From Actinomycetes bacterium (lineage in GTDB: Bacteria; Actinomycetota; Acidimicrobiia; Acidimicrobiales; Acidimicrobiaceae), in the NCBI GenBank assembly GCA_021826315.1, contig JAKAZZ010000005.1, positions 1 through 64,000 on the forward strand: DNA of 64,000 bases, in the 5' to 3' direction. The notes under the pieces are model-generated. The model saw nothing but the letters and a program-made list of their open reading frames with translations, ran no database searches and was not told where the DNA came from. The position numbers were made by a program, and so were the translations under genes. Of the stretch, positions 18,301-28,388 are shown in pieces (the first letter of the stretch is position 1; the number at the start of each line of letters is the position of its first letter).

Positions 18301-19837
18301 TAGACTTCCAGGTATTATTGGCGCGGGTCTCTTCGTCAAGGGCGACGGTAGCTCTCTAGAAGCTGCCTTACTACGCCTTCCATCAGCCTACGACGCGGTG
18401 ATCACAAAGAATGGATTTGCAAATCCACTTGGCCAAAACTGTATGTCTCTCGTAAATACCGCCTTCGTAGATGGAATATCAATCTCAATCCCTTCGACTC
18501 GGTGTGATGACAGTGAAGTCGCGATATCGACTCCAGATTTTGATCACGATATTTCAACCGCAGTGGCAATTGCGATACTCGACGATCGCGGTGATGCTGT
18601 TGCTGTAGCGAGCCTCTTCGGAGAAGTTGCAAACATCTTCGAGACACCCCTTGGCGCTCAATTGATCGCCTCGATCCAGACTAGAGGAATGCTCATTTGG
18701 CAACAGGCTCACTCCACTACCCCTAGTTTTCGTCTAGCCGACGTATCAAATATCAAAGGTGCATTCAATCCCAAGGGAGTAGTTCCTCACTTTCAGCCGA
18801 TCGTTGATCTAACAACTGGCAAAGTAGAAAAACTCGAGTTACTGTCACGCCTTCGACTCGAAGACGGCACCCTGCTTTCACCCGCAGTTTTTCTTCCTCT
18901 CCTAAACGAAAAGGATCTCTTCAATCTGCTGCGCTGGTCAAGCGAGAGCGCACTTGAGACCCTCCATGGTTTACAGCGCGACGGCCACGAAATTGGCCTA
19001 TCTATCAACCTCCATCCAGCGACACTTATCGACCCAAATCTCATTAGGTGGCTGGATCGATATATTGAGGCGGCCCAAATTCCACCGGCGGCGCTATCTG
19101 TTGAGATTCTAGAAGACGCTGACGAGAGCGACAGGAGATTGAGAAACGACAACATTAGGAGGATCAAAGATCTCGGGGTTCAACTGGTAATGGACGACTT
19201 CGGAATCGGATACTCCAACATTGCAAGGTTGCGCGAGCTACCCTTCGATGTAATCAAATTAGACCGATCCATCATTGCAAGCGCATTCATCGATCCTGTA
19301 AAAGTGATCGAGCTAATTGGGATCTCAACAACCATCGGCCGAGATCTCGACATAGCAGTTGAGGTCGAAGGTATTGAACGAATTGAACATCTCGAGGTCG
19401 CACGTGCCCTCAGCGCAAATCGAGGACAAGGGTATCTATTTTCTAAGCCAATACCGGGCGATGAGATACGCCTACTTCTTGGAAGAGAACACCACTTCAA
19501 GACCTCAGAAGATGTAACCTCGGAGCTAGGTGCCCTCGCCTTTCACTGGGCGATGACCCATACCAACCGGATCTCCGGATGGCCGAAGTTGCAAGAATGC
19601 CGCCTATACGAATTTTCGAAGCGGTCCAAATACGCCGGCACTCGTATCTTTGAGATCCACAAGTTGATGCACGCTGCCATCGCGATCGGAGATGACGCCA
19701 TATATCGCCGTAATGCGGGTGAATTTACACAACTTCTTCGCTCGTTGATCATCGCCTCGAATGACCGCGATAACTTTGACGCTTCATTGCCTTCAAGCAA
19801 AATCGACCAAGCGACTGGTAAATCTTCTACTGCATAG
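15362..19837 (+). CDS. Membrane sensor with GAF, GGDEF and EAL domains
   Basis: This is a predicted cyclic-di-GMP signalling protein of 1491 residues. TM1 is at about 20-42, an extracytoplasmic sensor region follows to about 270, and TM2 is at about 277-297. A GAF-like domain lies at about 455-610, GGDEF at about 626-795 with an intact IGGDEF active-site loop, then a helical stretch and a second GAF-like region (about 950-1115). EAL is at about 1140-1370, with a 115-residue tail. The product-inhibition I-site (RxxD) upstream of GGDEF reads DDGD, so feedback inhibition is probably lost. The EAL motif reads ELL, but the catalytic Glu, the NLHPATL Asn, DDFG, KLDRS lysine and GQGYLF glutamine are present, so hydrolysis is possible. 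TTG start after GGAGGA. Single-gene unit. Confidence 0.92.
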   Translation: MSWPFKNHKFAPVSRRRRSKIVSVFVVVAIISIALLSLIEVSAFAKSNSYLKARFTNQLKTEDRQITSKLTSTFQELRFISTTLTALHFPNNKVSPEVLKSISAYASMTPGVRVIRILDSTGSKVLWSAADVINQSPLEGDNSFTSFDGHGEELIGKPTFAPEFGGYVLATRLRVHSAYGSFYVSAPILTKFLLGTLGNIESGVRFTVYDQSTGEPYSSSMGFGTSAQPSPSVPEQHAGLFTSVLDSTASLPWRSSISWDLTTIKSEYMESAPTRWMGELALIIFTLVLVGFARFIGKTRKYGQKVTGVAQILESAEIRDFNDYQELLRFAGATIADELDLTIVEFRSPPTRLLDTERVGRDRALAEFLGYFPRPEPIRIERDVHTKRRLRSAQAPINSKAEGYDDLTIEISCRRFGPSRSAMIDGAIALSLAIKTILDIFQDHIKSSRVDFLFSVLAQGGEEALNATDEHSLLQMACDAITQSAEFSHCLIVMGDGPTDQRLLAAASHDGVNDLVYPENGSKSSVIDQIAQSQAPVVIDDLVLENRFEAERRFAQTYHLRSLLALPIIVEGRLFAVLLTFSPHVAVFESSVVDVENRIVNLLSKGVKEINRKLLKDNELIEAATLARSDQLTGLPNRLALYEHSATKIEGVEGAKRFMLGIFDLDDFKWINDRFGHAEGDNVLIEFGQRMSTLLDDGDILARIGGDEFVLVADVPTYSRIDRILKSIDKVLADPLMVGDLATTFKFSFGYSIFPDDGDDMKSLMKHADIALYQLKDIKGARRNWYRRWRSGEDDSIINHDIAAEPYGRRANELLSEIEPDLREIAGKTSEEAFGIFASLIPSRFSANLSDDDIHRLYVVTQGLIEQLLASSATLEHIAFATRNFCQAWTLTTGVGEIAFKAGDTIRTSIEYNLHGSDVPTQLISELLAVVKARVVDLNDAQGAFSSLITNRYSEYSSRPIPYKGHDWTTTLASEIESTLRLPGIIGAGLFVKGDGSSLEAALLRLPSAYDAVITKNGFANPLGQNCMSLVNTAFVDGISISIPSTRCDDSEVAISTPDFDHDISTAVAIAILDDRGDAVAVASLFGEVANIFETPLGAQLIASIQTRGMLIWQQAHSTTPSFRLADVSNIKGAFNPKGVVPHFQPIVDLTTGKVEKLELLSRLRLEDGTLLSPAVFLPLLNEKDLFNLLRWSSESALETLHGLQRDGHEIGLSINLHPATLIDPNLIRWLDRYIEAAQIPPAALSVEILEDADESDRRLRNDNIRRIKDLGVQLVMDDFGIGYSNIARLRELPFDVIKLDRSIIASAFIDPVKVIELIGISTTIGRDLDIAVEVEGIERIEHLEVARALSANRGQGYLFSKPIPGDEIRLLLGREHHFKTSEDVTSELGALAFHWAMTHTNRISGWPKLQECRLYEFSKRSKYAGTRIFEIHKLMHAAIAIGDDAIYRRNAGEFTQLLRSLIIASNDRDNFDASLPSSKIDQATGKSSTA

Positions 19838-20288
19838 GTATGTGCTCGCCTCTAATTTGCGGCAGCTGGATCAACTCATGATGGATAGAAAAATAGTTGG
19901 CTCGCACAGGATGCAACTTCACAGAGTGAACACAGTCGCGGCGACCGCAGTTAATGCCCCAACAAATTAAACGCTTCATCTTGTCGATACCAGCTAATAG
20001 CATTCAATTAGGCAACGTACCGTTGATTCCATTTTGGAATGGCTAGATGCACCACGGAAAATAGAGTTACATCGGATACGTATTTGATAAGTTCCGTACC
20101 AGTCCAATACTCGTTCGGTTGAACCCTTATCTTGGAGCTGACGGGGTCTCCCATTAGAAGCCCAGAGAACAATCCATCGACTCTTACCGCAGCAGGAAAA
20201 ACCAGACTACGACGAACACCAAAGGTTGGTAGTTGCGATCTAAGTCCATTGAGGCAAGTACCCACGCTTTTACTTCGTATGGAACCCT
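19838..20288. other. Convergent intergenic region
   Basis: About 450 bp lie between the GGDEF/EAL stop and the ftsX stop. An 85-aa minus-strand ORF at 20008-20265 lies 23 bp after ftsX. It has no recognised domain and no clear Shine-Dalgarno, and it overlaps a plus-strand ORF of similar quality, so I do not call it. No strong hairpin with a T-run was found. Confidence 0.4.
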
Positions 20289-21176
20289 CTAGATATCGAG
20301 ATAGCGACGAACTGCTAGGAGTGATCCAAGTGCCCCAACTACAGTTCCGATGACTACTACGAACACCTCAGTCATAATCACGTCGTGGCTCGATAAGACA
20401 AACGACGATAGAAGTTGAGCCTTAAAGTGGTGAATGATGTAGTTGAAGAGGCTTCTCACTCCGATGACGGCTATGGCAGCCACAGTTGCACCAAGAAGAC
20501 CCTGAATCAGCCCCTCTAACATGAACGGAATGCGTATGAACCAGTTGGTAGCTCCAACCAACTTCATGACAGTCACTTCGCGCCTTCGAGAAAAGATCGC
20601 CACCCTGATAACGTTCAAGATGAGAACCGAGGCCGAAAGAAGAAGGATCGTTGCAAGGCCCAAAATCACTACCTGAGCGATCGATGAGATCTTAAGCATC
20701 GTGTCGATGGCACTCCGGTTGTATTGAACCTTCATGACTCCGGCCTGCTGTTCGAAGATCTGCCCTACAGTCGCCGCCTCGGCAGGATCTTTGAGTGCAA
20801 CTCTAAAAGAGGGTGGAATCTGGCTCTCGGTAACCGAGGTGAGAAAGTCTGGCTGGTTGGCCTCAAGTCGCTTGAATTCGACGTAAGAGGCTGCTTGGTT
20901 TACGTAAAAGAAGCTCTTAACTGCAGCGGTGCCTTTGAGCTGAGTATCGATTGCACTCGTTTGAGCCTTCGTAGCATTTGGCTGCAAAAATATCAAAAGC
21001 TGAGTACCACCCTGCCACTGCGAAGTAGCAACGCTAACCCCTTGCTTTATCAACAGAGCGGAGCCAACAAGAGCAAGGGAAACGGCGATCGTCAAAATAG
21101 CAGCAAGGCTCATGAGGCGGTTGCGCCACAAGTTAGATGCCGTCTCTTTGACGACGTAATCTACTGAAAATGCCAT
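20289..21176 (-). CDS. ftsX: Cell division protein FtsX
   Basis: This is the permease-like partner of FtsE. The FtsEX complex couples ATP hydrolysis to activation of peptidoglycan hydrolases at the septum. It is 295 residues. There is a cytoplasmic start, TM1 at about residues 20-44 (LMSLAAILTIAVSLALVGSALL), an extracytoplasmic domain to about 165, then three TM segments with the conserved EVTVMKLVGATNWFIRIPF segment. It begins 38 bp after ftsE. The secA-prfB-ftsE-ftsX order is common in actinobacteria. smpB, often next, is not seen downstream. Confidence 0.94.
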   Translation of the reverse strand: MAFSVDYVVKETASNLWRNRLMSLAAILTIAVSLALVGSALLIKQGVSVATSQWQGGTQLLIFLQPNATKAQTSAIDTQLKGTAAVKSFFYVNQAASYVEFKRLEANQPDFLTSVTESQIPPSFRVALKDPAEAATVGQIFEQQAGVMKVQYNRSAIDTMLKISSIAQVVILGLATILLLSASVLILNVIRVAIFSRRREVTVMKLVGATNWFIRIPFMLEGLIQGLLGATVAAIAVIGVRSLFNYIIHHFKAQLLSSFVLSSHDVIMTEVFVVVIGTVVGALGSLLAVRRYLDI

Positions 21177-21214
21177 CTAGTAATAGTTCCTTTCAATCCA
21201 ACGCACTCTCAGAG

Positions 21215-21898
21215 TTAGCTGAGGCCGTAAACGCCTCTAACTTGGTCGCGAGTAATAACACCGTGGTCAAGTTCAATGACGCGACGGCGCATGGAGTCCA
21301 CGATCCCCACGTCGTGTGTTGCCATCAGAACAGTGGTTCCAGTTCTATTTATTCTCTCTAGGAGTCGCATGATCGACCACGAAGTATCTGGATCGAGGTT
21401 ACCAGTAGGTTCGTCCGCAAGCAGGATGAGTGGCTTATTGATAAAGGCTCGAGCGATTGCAACTCTCTGCTGCTCGCCGCCAGAGAGTTCATTGGGAAGT
21501 CGACCTGCCTTGTCGTCAAGGCCAACTAATTCGAGCATCTGAGGTACTTGTGACTGTATCTGCCGCTTGGGATTACCCGTGACCTCAAGAGCAAATGCTA
21601 CATTTTCAAAGACAGTCTTATTCGGAAGCAACCTGAAGTCTTGAAAGATGGCGCCGATGTTACGTCTAAAGAATGGAACCTTCCAATCTGGCATAGCTCC
21701 AAGGTCTTTGCCCGCAACGAAGATATGGCCACCATCTGGACGATCCTCACGTAGCATCAAACGTAGGAGCGAACTCTTTCCCGATCCAGAAGGGCCGACC
21801 AAAAAGACGAATTCACCCCTTTGAACCATGAGTGAGCAGTCTCGGAGAGCGTACTGCCCTGTCTTGTAGGACTTTGTAACATTGTCAACTTTGATCAT
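21215..21898 (-). CDS. ftsE: Cell division ATP-binding protein FtsE
   Basis: This is the ATPase of the FtsEX complex, on the cytoplasmic face of the division site. It is 227 residues, typical length. Walker A is GPSGSGKSS, the Q-loop is [15 protein letters not shown], the signature is LSGGEQQR, Walker B is [12 protein letters not shown] and the H-loop is MATHD. The gene follows prfB after about 45 bp and precedes ftsX, probably as one transcript. Confidence 0.95.
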   Translation of the reverse strand: MIKVDNVTKSYKTGQYALRDCSLMVQRGEFVFLVGPSGSGKSSLLRLMLREDRPDGGHIFVAGKDLGAMPDWKVPFFRRNIGAIFQDFRLLPNKTVFENVAFALEVTGNPKRQIQSQVPQMLELVGLDDKAGRLPNELSGGEQQRVAIARAFINKPLILLADEPTGNLDPDTSWSIMRLLERINRTGTTVLMATHDVGIVDSMRRRVIELDHGVITRDQVRGVYGLS

Positions 21899-21943
21899 CT
21901 GCGCTCAAACTTTCTTGGGCGAAACCGCCCAGATTGTGCACCC

Positions 21944-23041
21944 CTAGAGTGCCTTTGACCAACGTAGGTAAGTCTCCATGAATTGACCGACATCACCGTC
22001 TAAAACGCCGTCGACGTTCGCCGTCTCATGCGATGTCCTCAAATCTTTTACGAGGCGATATGGAGCCATAACATAAGATCGTATCTGATTTCCCCAACTC
22101 ATTTCAGTTGAATTGCCGGCCAATGACTCTCTTTGAGCGCGCATATTCTCCCGCTCGAGATCTGCCAACTTTGCCGCCAACACCTTCATAGCTTTAGCCT
22201 TGTTTTGCAACTGAGATCGCTCGTTCTGACAAGATACGACGATATTGGTCGGAATATGGGTGATACGAACCGCTGAATCGGTCACGTTTACATGCTGACC
22301 GCCAGCTCCCGACGATCGATAAGTATCGATACGCAGGTCTTTCTCATCGATATTGATCTCGATATTTTCATCAACCATTGGAAATACTTGGACTAGGGCA
22401 AAGGAGGTTTCGCGGGAGTGCTTGGAGTTAAATGGAGACATTCTCACCAGTCGGTGGATACCTCTTTCTCCTTGAAGCAAACCATATGCGTATCTGCCTT
22501 TGATGATCATCGAAACCGAAAGAATTCCAGCCTCTTGACCAGGGGATACATCGTCAACTTCAACAGAAAATCCACTTTGATCAGCCCATCGCTGATACAT
22601 ACGCATGAGGATGTCAGCCCAATCTTGGGCATCGGTTCCCCCCGCTCGAGGCTTAATTTCTACGACTGCGTCACTTTCGTCATCGTCACCAGAAAAGAGC
22701 GAGCGAAGTTCGACTTCATCAATTTTGCGTGACAACTTAGCAATGAGACTCTCGTACTCAGTGCTGAGCGAGTCGTCATCGCCCTCTGCGAGCATCTCTT
22801 CCAAGGCACCTAGGTCTGCAATTGCAGCATCAAGAGATTCAAATTCATCTACATCACTCTTGAGTCGGTTGAATTCCGTCGTAACCCGCCTGGCGCCATC
22901 GACATCATCCCAAAGGTTGGGAGAGGCAATAACAGGTTCAAGCTCGGTCATACGTACAATTGTACGACCGAGCTTTAAGTAGACTTTAGCTTCCTCAACT
23001 CGCTTGGCTATCGCCTCGAGTTCGTCACTGTATGATCGCAA
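21944..23041 (-). CDS. prfB: Peptide chain release factor 2
   Basis: This factor releases the peptide at UGA and UAA codons. The codon-recognition tripeptide SPF is present in RMSPFNSKHS and the catalytic GGQ in GAGGQHVN. It is 365 residues and full length from a TTG start at 23041. The reading frame is continuous, so the programmed +1 frameshift that controls prfB in many bacteria is absent here, as usual for actinobacteria. The N-terminal domain is a long coiled helical region rich in acidic residues. It lies 68 bp after secA and 45 bp before ftsE. Confidence 0.95.
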   Translation of the reverse strand: MRSYSDELEAIAKRVEEAKVYLKLGRTIVRMTELEPVIASPNLWDDVDGARRVTTEFNRLKSDVDEFESLDAAIADLGALEEMLAEGDDDSLSTEYESLIAKLSRKIDEVELRSLFSGDDDESDAVVEIKPRAGGTDAQDWADILMRMYQRWADQSGFSVEVDDVSPGQEAGILSVSMIIKGRYAYGLLQGERGIHRLVRMSPFNSKHSRETSFALVQVFPMVDENIEINIDEKDLRIDTYRSSGAGGQHVNVTDSAVRITHIPTNIVVSCQNERSQLQNKAKAMKVLAAKLADLERENMRAQRESLAGNSTEMSWGNQIRSYVMAPYRLVKDLRTSHETANVDGVLDGDVGQFMETYLRWSKAL

Positions 23042-23109
23042 CTATACAAACCGCCAGATAGGAAGGTGTGTGGATAGGCGCATAGACGCCTCCACGTTAC
23101 CAAACGATT

Positions 23110-25812
23110 CTAGTCGCCATTTTTGCCATGGCAGTGCTTGTACTTCTTTCCGCTACCGCACCAGCAGAGATCGTTGCGTCCTATCTTGGCCGCCTCGACG
23201 TCAATCTCCTGCTCAGCGTCGCCTCCTAAGTGAGCCGCCTTTACATCCAAGATATTGCCGAATTCACTTGAATCGACGTTTCCTGCTTGATAAAAGGCTT
23301 CAGATAGGTCGGTACCGATTGCGAGGTTAGGTTGCGCAGGGGCCATTACCTCGACCCTCATAACGATGCGGATGTAGTCACTATCGATAGCCTTCATCAA
23401 CGCGGTAAACATCTCAAAGCCTTCACGTTGCCAAGCAACTAGAGGATCCTGCTGTCCCATAGCCCTTAGGTTGATACCTTCACGGAGGTAGTCCATCTCG
23501 GCTAGGTGTTCACGCCACTTGGTATCGATGACATTCAGCATGATCTCACGCTCAACAGCGCGCATCGTAACTTCTCCACCCGGAATGTCTACCTCTCTAC
23601 GGAAGTAGTAGTCTTCGGCCTCTGTTACGATACTTCCGATGATTTGATCCCGAGAGACCGCTTCATTCAGATCAACGGGTAGAAATCCCGTCGGATAGAT
23701 CATGTGAATCTCTTGGATGAGACGATCGAGATCCCACTCCTCCGGAAAATCACTATCGGTATCGCTCGTCACGATATCGGTAATGTTCTCTTCGAGCACC
23801 TCGAGGGTGTGTTCCCGAAGATCTTCGCCACTCAAGATTGCATAACGCCGCTCGTAAATTACTTTACGCTGCTCATTTAGAACCTCGTCGTACTTGAGAA
23901 CCTCTTTACGAATCTCGGCATTTCGACCCTCAACGGTGGTTTGAGCCTTCTCGATGGCGCGAGATACCATCTTGTTCTCTATTGGTAGATCGTCAGGGAA
24001 GGTTCGCTCCAAAATTGAAGAGACTGCTCCCGATGCGAATAGGCGCATAAGATCATCCTCTAGGGAGAGGAAGAACCTGCTCTCGCCCGGATCGCCTTGA
24101 CGACCAGAACGACCGCGAAGCTGGTTATCTATTCGTCGCGACTCGTGTCGTTCGGAACCTAGGACGTAGAGTCCACCAAGTTTACGGACCTCGTCGCCCT
24201 CTTCCTTGCACTCAACTTTAAACTTATCGAGAAGTTCATTTCGAGCCTCTTGGTAGCCCTCATCCTCCTCTGACACGCCTCGAGCCCTTAACTCACTTGC
24301 GGCAAGGAGTTCGGGGTTTCCTCCCAAGATGATGTCTACGCCTCGACCAGCCATGTTGGTAGCAACCGTAACGCCCTTGAGGCGACCTGCTTGGGCTACT
24401 ATCTCGGCCTCTTGTTCGTGAGCCTTGGCATTCAAAACTTTGTGAGGTATGCCCTTCTTTTGAAGGTAGAAGCTGAGCAACTCTGACTTAGCAACCGAGG
24501 CGGTTCCGACGAGGACCGGTTGGCCCTTTACGTAACGCTCGGCAATGTCATTTACAATGGCCCAAAACTTTGCCTCTTCGGTCTTGAAGACATAATCGGA
24601 AAAGTCAGATCGAGCGGGGGGCATATTCGTCGGAATAGGGATGACCGGCAGGTTGTATGTCGAGGCAAATTCAGCAGCCTCTGTCTCTGCAGTACCAGTC
24701 ATACCAGCGAGCTTCTCGTACATCCTGAAGTAGTTCTGTAGTGTGACGGTCGCCCAGGTGTGATTCTCCTCTTTGATCTTCACTCGCTCTTTAGCCTCGA
24801 CGGCCTGGTGAAGGCCCTCAGACCAACGACGGCCTTCCAAGATTCGTCCCGTGAACTCGTCGACAATCTTTACTTCGCCCTTATCAACGATGTAATCCTT
24901 GTCGCGCTTGAAGAGCTCCTTGGCACGAAGCGCTTGGTTTAGTTGATGAAGGAACATCGTCACGCTTGGATCGTAGAGGTTCTCGATTGAGAGTGCTCTC
25001 TCGACCTTAGCAATACCATCTTCGGTCGGGTATACGATCTTCTTCTCTTCATCGACCTCATAGTCGACTACGGCCTTCAAGGTCCTGACAATTGCCGCAA
25101 AGTCATAGTAGATCTTTGGTGGCGCACCCGTTGGTCCAGCGATAATAAGGGGGGTTCTAGCCTCGTCGATGAGGATGGAGTCGACTTCGTCAACGATGCC
25201 ATAGACGTGGCCTCGTTGGACCATGTCGTCTACGGATTTGGCCATATTGTCGCGAAGGTAGTCAAAGCCAAATTCTGTATTTGTACCATAGGTAACGTCA
25301 CAGTCGTAGGCCTGTCTACGTAACGTTGCATCCTCGATCGTAGGGGTGATCAACCCTACTGAGAGACCTAAGAAGTTGTAGATTCTCCCATTTAGTTCAG
25401 AGTCACGGGCTGAGAGATAGTCGTTTACTGTAACTACATGCACTCCTAAGCCATTTAAGGCATTTAGATAGACCGGAAGGGTCGACACCAAGGTCTTTCC
25501 TTCTCCAGTCTTCATCTCAGCTATCCAGCCAAAGTGAAGGGCCATACCACCCATGAGCTGAACGTCATAGTGGCGTTGACCAATCGTTCTCTTTGCTGCT
25601 TCGCGAACGACCGCAAAAGCCTCAACCATCAGATCATCGAGGGTCTCCCCATCTTCAATGCGTTGCCGAAACTCATCGGTCTTCGCACGAAGCTCCCCGT
25701 CAGAGAGGAGAACCATCTCATCTTCAAGGGCGTTTATGTCGGGGACTAGCTCCGCTAACCTACGTACCTTTTTACCTTCGCCAGCGCGAAGGACTTTAGA
25801 AAAAACACTCAT
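23110..25812 (-). CDS. secA: Protein translocase ATPase SecA
   Basis: This motor pushes unfolded preproteins through SecYEG. Length is about 900 residues. Walker A lies in [14 protein letters not shown] (about residue 105), the DEAD-type box is [17 protein letters not shown], and [21 protein letters not shown] is motif VI. The preprotein cross-linking domain and helical scaffold follow. The C-terminus carries the zinc-binding SEC-C motif [13 protein letters not shown], which binds SecB or ribosomes in other species. The track start is a TTG at 25821. The ATG three codons later (MSVFSKVL) fits the family better. The gene follows hpf after 160 bp that contain a large hairpin. Confidence 0.96.
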   Translation of the reverse strand: MSVFSKVLRAGEGKKVRRLAELVPDINALEDEMVLLSDGELRAKTDEFRQRIEDGETLDDLMVEAFAVVREAAKRTIGQRHYDVQLMGGMALHFGWIAEMKTGEGKTLVSTLPVYLNALNGLGVHVVTVNDYLSARDSELNGRIYNFLGLSVGLITPTIEDATLRRQAYDCDVTYGTNTEFGFDYLRDNMAKSVDDMVQRGHVYGIVDEVDSILIDEARTPLIIAGPTGAPPKIYYDFAAIVRTLKAVVDYEVDEEKKIVYPTEDGIAKVERALSIENLYDPSVTMFLHQLNQALRAKELFKRDKDYIVDKGEVKIVDEFTGRILEGRRWSEGLHQAVEAKERVKIKEENHTWATVTLQNYFRMYEKLAGMTGTAETEAAEFASTYNLPVIPIPTNMPPARSDFSDYVFKTEEAKFWAIVNDIAERYVKGQPVLVGTASVAKSELLSFYLQKKGIPHKVLNAKAHEQEAEIVAQAGRLKGVTVATNMAGRGVDIILGGNPELLAASELRARGVSEEDEGYQEARNELLDKFKVECKEEGDEVRKLGGLYVLGSERHESRRIDNQLRGRSGRQGDPGESRFFLSLEDDLMRLFASGAVSSILERTFPDDLPIENKMVSRAIEKAQTTVEGRNAEIRKEVLKYDEVLNEQRKVIYERRYAILSGEDLREHTLEVLEENITDIVTSDTDSDFPEEWDLDRLIQEIHMIYPTGFLPVDLNEAVSRDQIIGSIVTEAEDYYFRREVDIPGGEVTMRAVEREIMLNVIDTKWREHLAEMDYLREGINLRAMGQQDPLVAWQREGFEMFTALMKAIDSDYIRIVMRVEVMAPAQPNLAIGTDLSEAFYQAGNVDSSEFGNILDVKAAHLGGDAEQEIDVEAAKIGRNDLCWCGSGKKYKHCHGKNGD

Positions 25813-25882
25813 CGTTATCAATCGTAGTAAAGAAATGTGGAAATGTATTCGACGGCCGCTCCAAATACAACCACATTAAAGA

Positions 25883-25951
25883 TAAAGAGGGCTTAAAGAT
25901 TCCTTGATACTCCATGCAAATGCGTATCGGTACTCTTTAGCGCCCTCTTTA
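25883..25951 (-). terminator. Large imperfect hairpin between hpf and secA
   Basis: TAAAGAGGGC at 25883-25892 pairs exactly with GCCCTCTTTA at 25942-25951. The stem continues inward through a bulge (TTAAAGA with TCTTTAGC) and a GATAC/GTATC pair. On the minus strand the stem is followed by TTTATCTTTAATG, a weak T-rich tail. It may be the hpf terminator or a processing or stability element of a joint hpf-secA transcript. Confidence 0.6.
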
Positions 25952-25975
25952 CCCTACGTCAATAAGGGATTTTCT

Positions 25976-26542
25976 CTATGCACCCTTAGCATCAATTAGG
26001 CCAACATCTCCGTCTTCACGCATGTACACAATGGCTGGATTACCAGTCTCCGAGTTGGTAAAGAAGTAGAAGTCGTGGGAGAGGAGTTCCATCTGCTGAG
26101 CTGCCTCCGCGGGATCCATCGGAGGAATTGCAAATGACTTCTCCTTCACAATGCTGGTTCCACCCAATAGGGCAAGCTCCTCTTTGCCGTCACCATCAAA
26201 TAAATTAGCGCCGACCTTGGGAGTCCGGTGGTGGGGATGGGTCTTCGTGATTATCTTTCCTTTGAACTTTTCAATTCGGTGTTCGATCTTATCTACTACC
26301 CTGTCGGCAGCTTCGATCTGAGTCGTACCTGAGGCTTTTGCCCTCACGACCGCCCATCTGGTGTGCATTGTGATCTCGCACACCTCTTTTTCGGCGATCC
26401 TTCGGTTCTTCTCCTCTGCAAAGGCAATCTCGACTCGCAACGCACCGTCAGCCAAGTGGCTAAGGTGATCGATCTTGTGCCTGATCAACTCACGATCAGA
26501 CTCAGGAAGATTGACGTGCTTAGTTCGGAAAGATATCTCCAA
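25976..26542 (-). CDS. hpf: Long-form ribosome hibernation promoting factor
   Basis: The protein binds the 30S decoding region and drives dimerisation of inactive 100S ribosomes in stationary phase. At 188 residues it is the long form. The N-terminal S30AE domain (about 1-100) is followed by a linker and the C-terminal dimerisation domain (about 130-185) with PPMDPAEAAQQMELLSHDFYFF and NPAIVYMREDGDVGLI. The start is a TTG directly after a strong AAAGGAGG. It lies just upstream of secA, a frequent placement in actinobacteria. Confidence 0.94.
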   Translation of the reverse strand: MEISFRTKHVNLPESDRELIRHKIDHLSHLADGALRVEIAFAEEKNRRIAEKEVCEITMHTRWAVVRAKASGTTQIEAADRVVDKIEHRIEKFKGKIITKTHPHHRTPKVGANLFDGDGKEELALLGGTSIVKEKSFAIPPMDPAEAAQQMELLSHDFYFFTNSETGNPAIVYMREDGDVGLIDAKGA

Positions 26543-26987
26543 TTTTCCTCCTTTAATTCGGCCACTACTTCTTCTAGGGTCTCTCTGCTCCTATCTCAAT
26601 GACGACCTACTAACCACAAACTACCGAATTTATTAACCGCTGGCAAATAATTCGATAACTAATTGATAAATCGGGACAAAGTTAACTTTTTATTAGGGGT
26701 ACAAAGGCCTTTTGGAAAAATCTCCCTTTAAAAGTTGAATCCCCGCCGCAGCAACGCCACGACGGGGAATTGAATAGCTGACCTGGTCTTTGACCCCACA
26801 CTCGCCCTTAGTTCAAAATGAACCGTTTAAGCAGTTGAAGACCCCCTGTAGATCTAGCAAAGCCGGGACTTACATCTAAGCCGCACCATGATCACTAACG
26901 CGAGTTAGCTTACGTGGATCGTTTCGCCTACGGCTGGCATCGATTTTCAACCACAGACCTATTCAACAACTGAAAGGCTAGACCAAA
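26543..26987. other. Intergenic region between hpf and ahcY
   Basis: About 445 bp lie between the start of hpf and the stop of ahcY, both on the minus strand. The hpf promoter should lie in the AT-rich part near 26600-26700. A terminator-like hairpin occurs at 26739-26770 (listed separately), about 220 nt past the ahcY stop. That leaves a 3' region of unknown content (26772-26987) with no ORF. Confidence 0.45.
26739..26770 (-). terminator. Intrinsic terminator for the ahcY transcript
   Basis: Read on the minus strand, ATTCCCCGTCG and CGGCGGGGATT form an 11-bp stem including one G-T pair around an 11-nt loop. CAACTTTTAAAGG follows, with a short T-run. It lies downstream of ahcY and upstream of the hpf promoter region. 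Confidence 0.65.
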
Positions 26988-28268
<1,281 letters not shown>

Positions 28269-28341
28269 TCAATTTTTCTACCATTACAACGATAATTCGC
28301 TAAATCATGACATTTACAAAATCTGTGCCACAATCGCATTT

Positions 28342-28359
28342 GTGTAACATCTGTTACAC
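28342..28359. promoter_or_regulatory. Perfect 18-bp palindrome upstream of ahcY
   Basis: GTGTAACA-tc-TGTTACAC at 28342-28359 is an exact inverted repeat with a 2-bp centre. It lies between the ahcY start (28256) and the phosphohexose isomerase stop (28389). An 18-bp palindrome with GTGTAACA arms is typical of a dimeric repressor site. A related GTGTTACAC sequence occurs in the promoter of the small gene at 38114. The cognate regulator is unknown. Confidence 0.6.
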
Positions 28360-28388
28360 CATAGACCTCGACCACCCGTTACATCGAG

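Noticed and set aside
20008-20265. 85-aa minus-strand ORF just after ftsX
   Set aside because: Position would suit an operon member, but no domain, no Shine-Dalgarno and an overlapping ORF of equal quality on the other strand.
21944-23041. Possible programmed +1 frameshift in prfB
   Set aside because: The RF2 reading frame is continuous from the N-terminal domain to the end, with no in-frame TGA to bypass.
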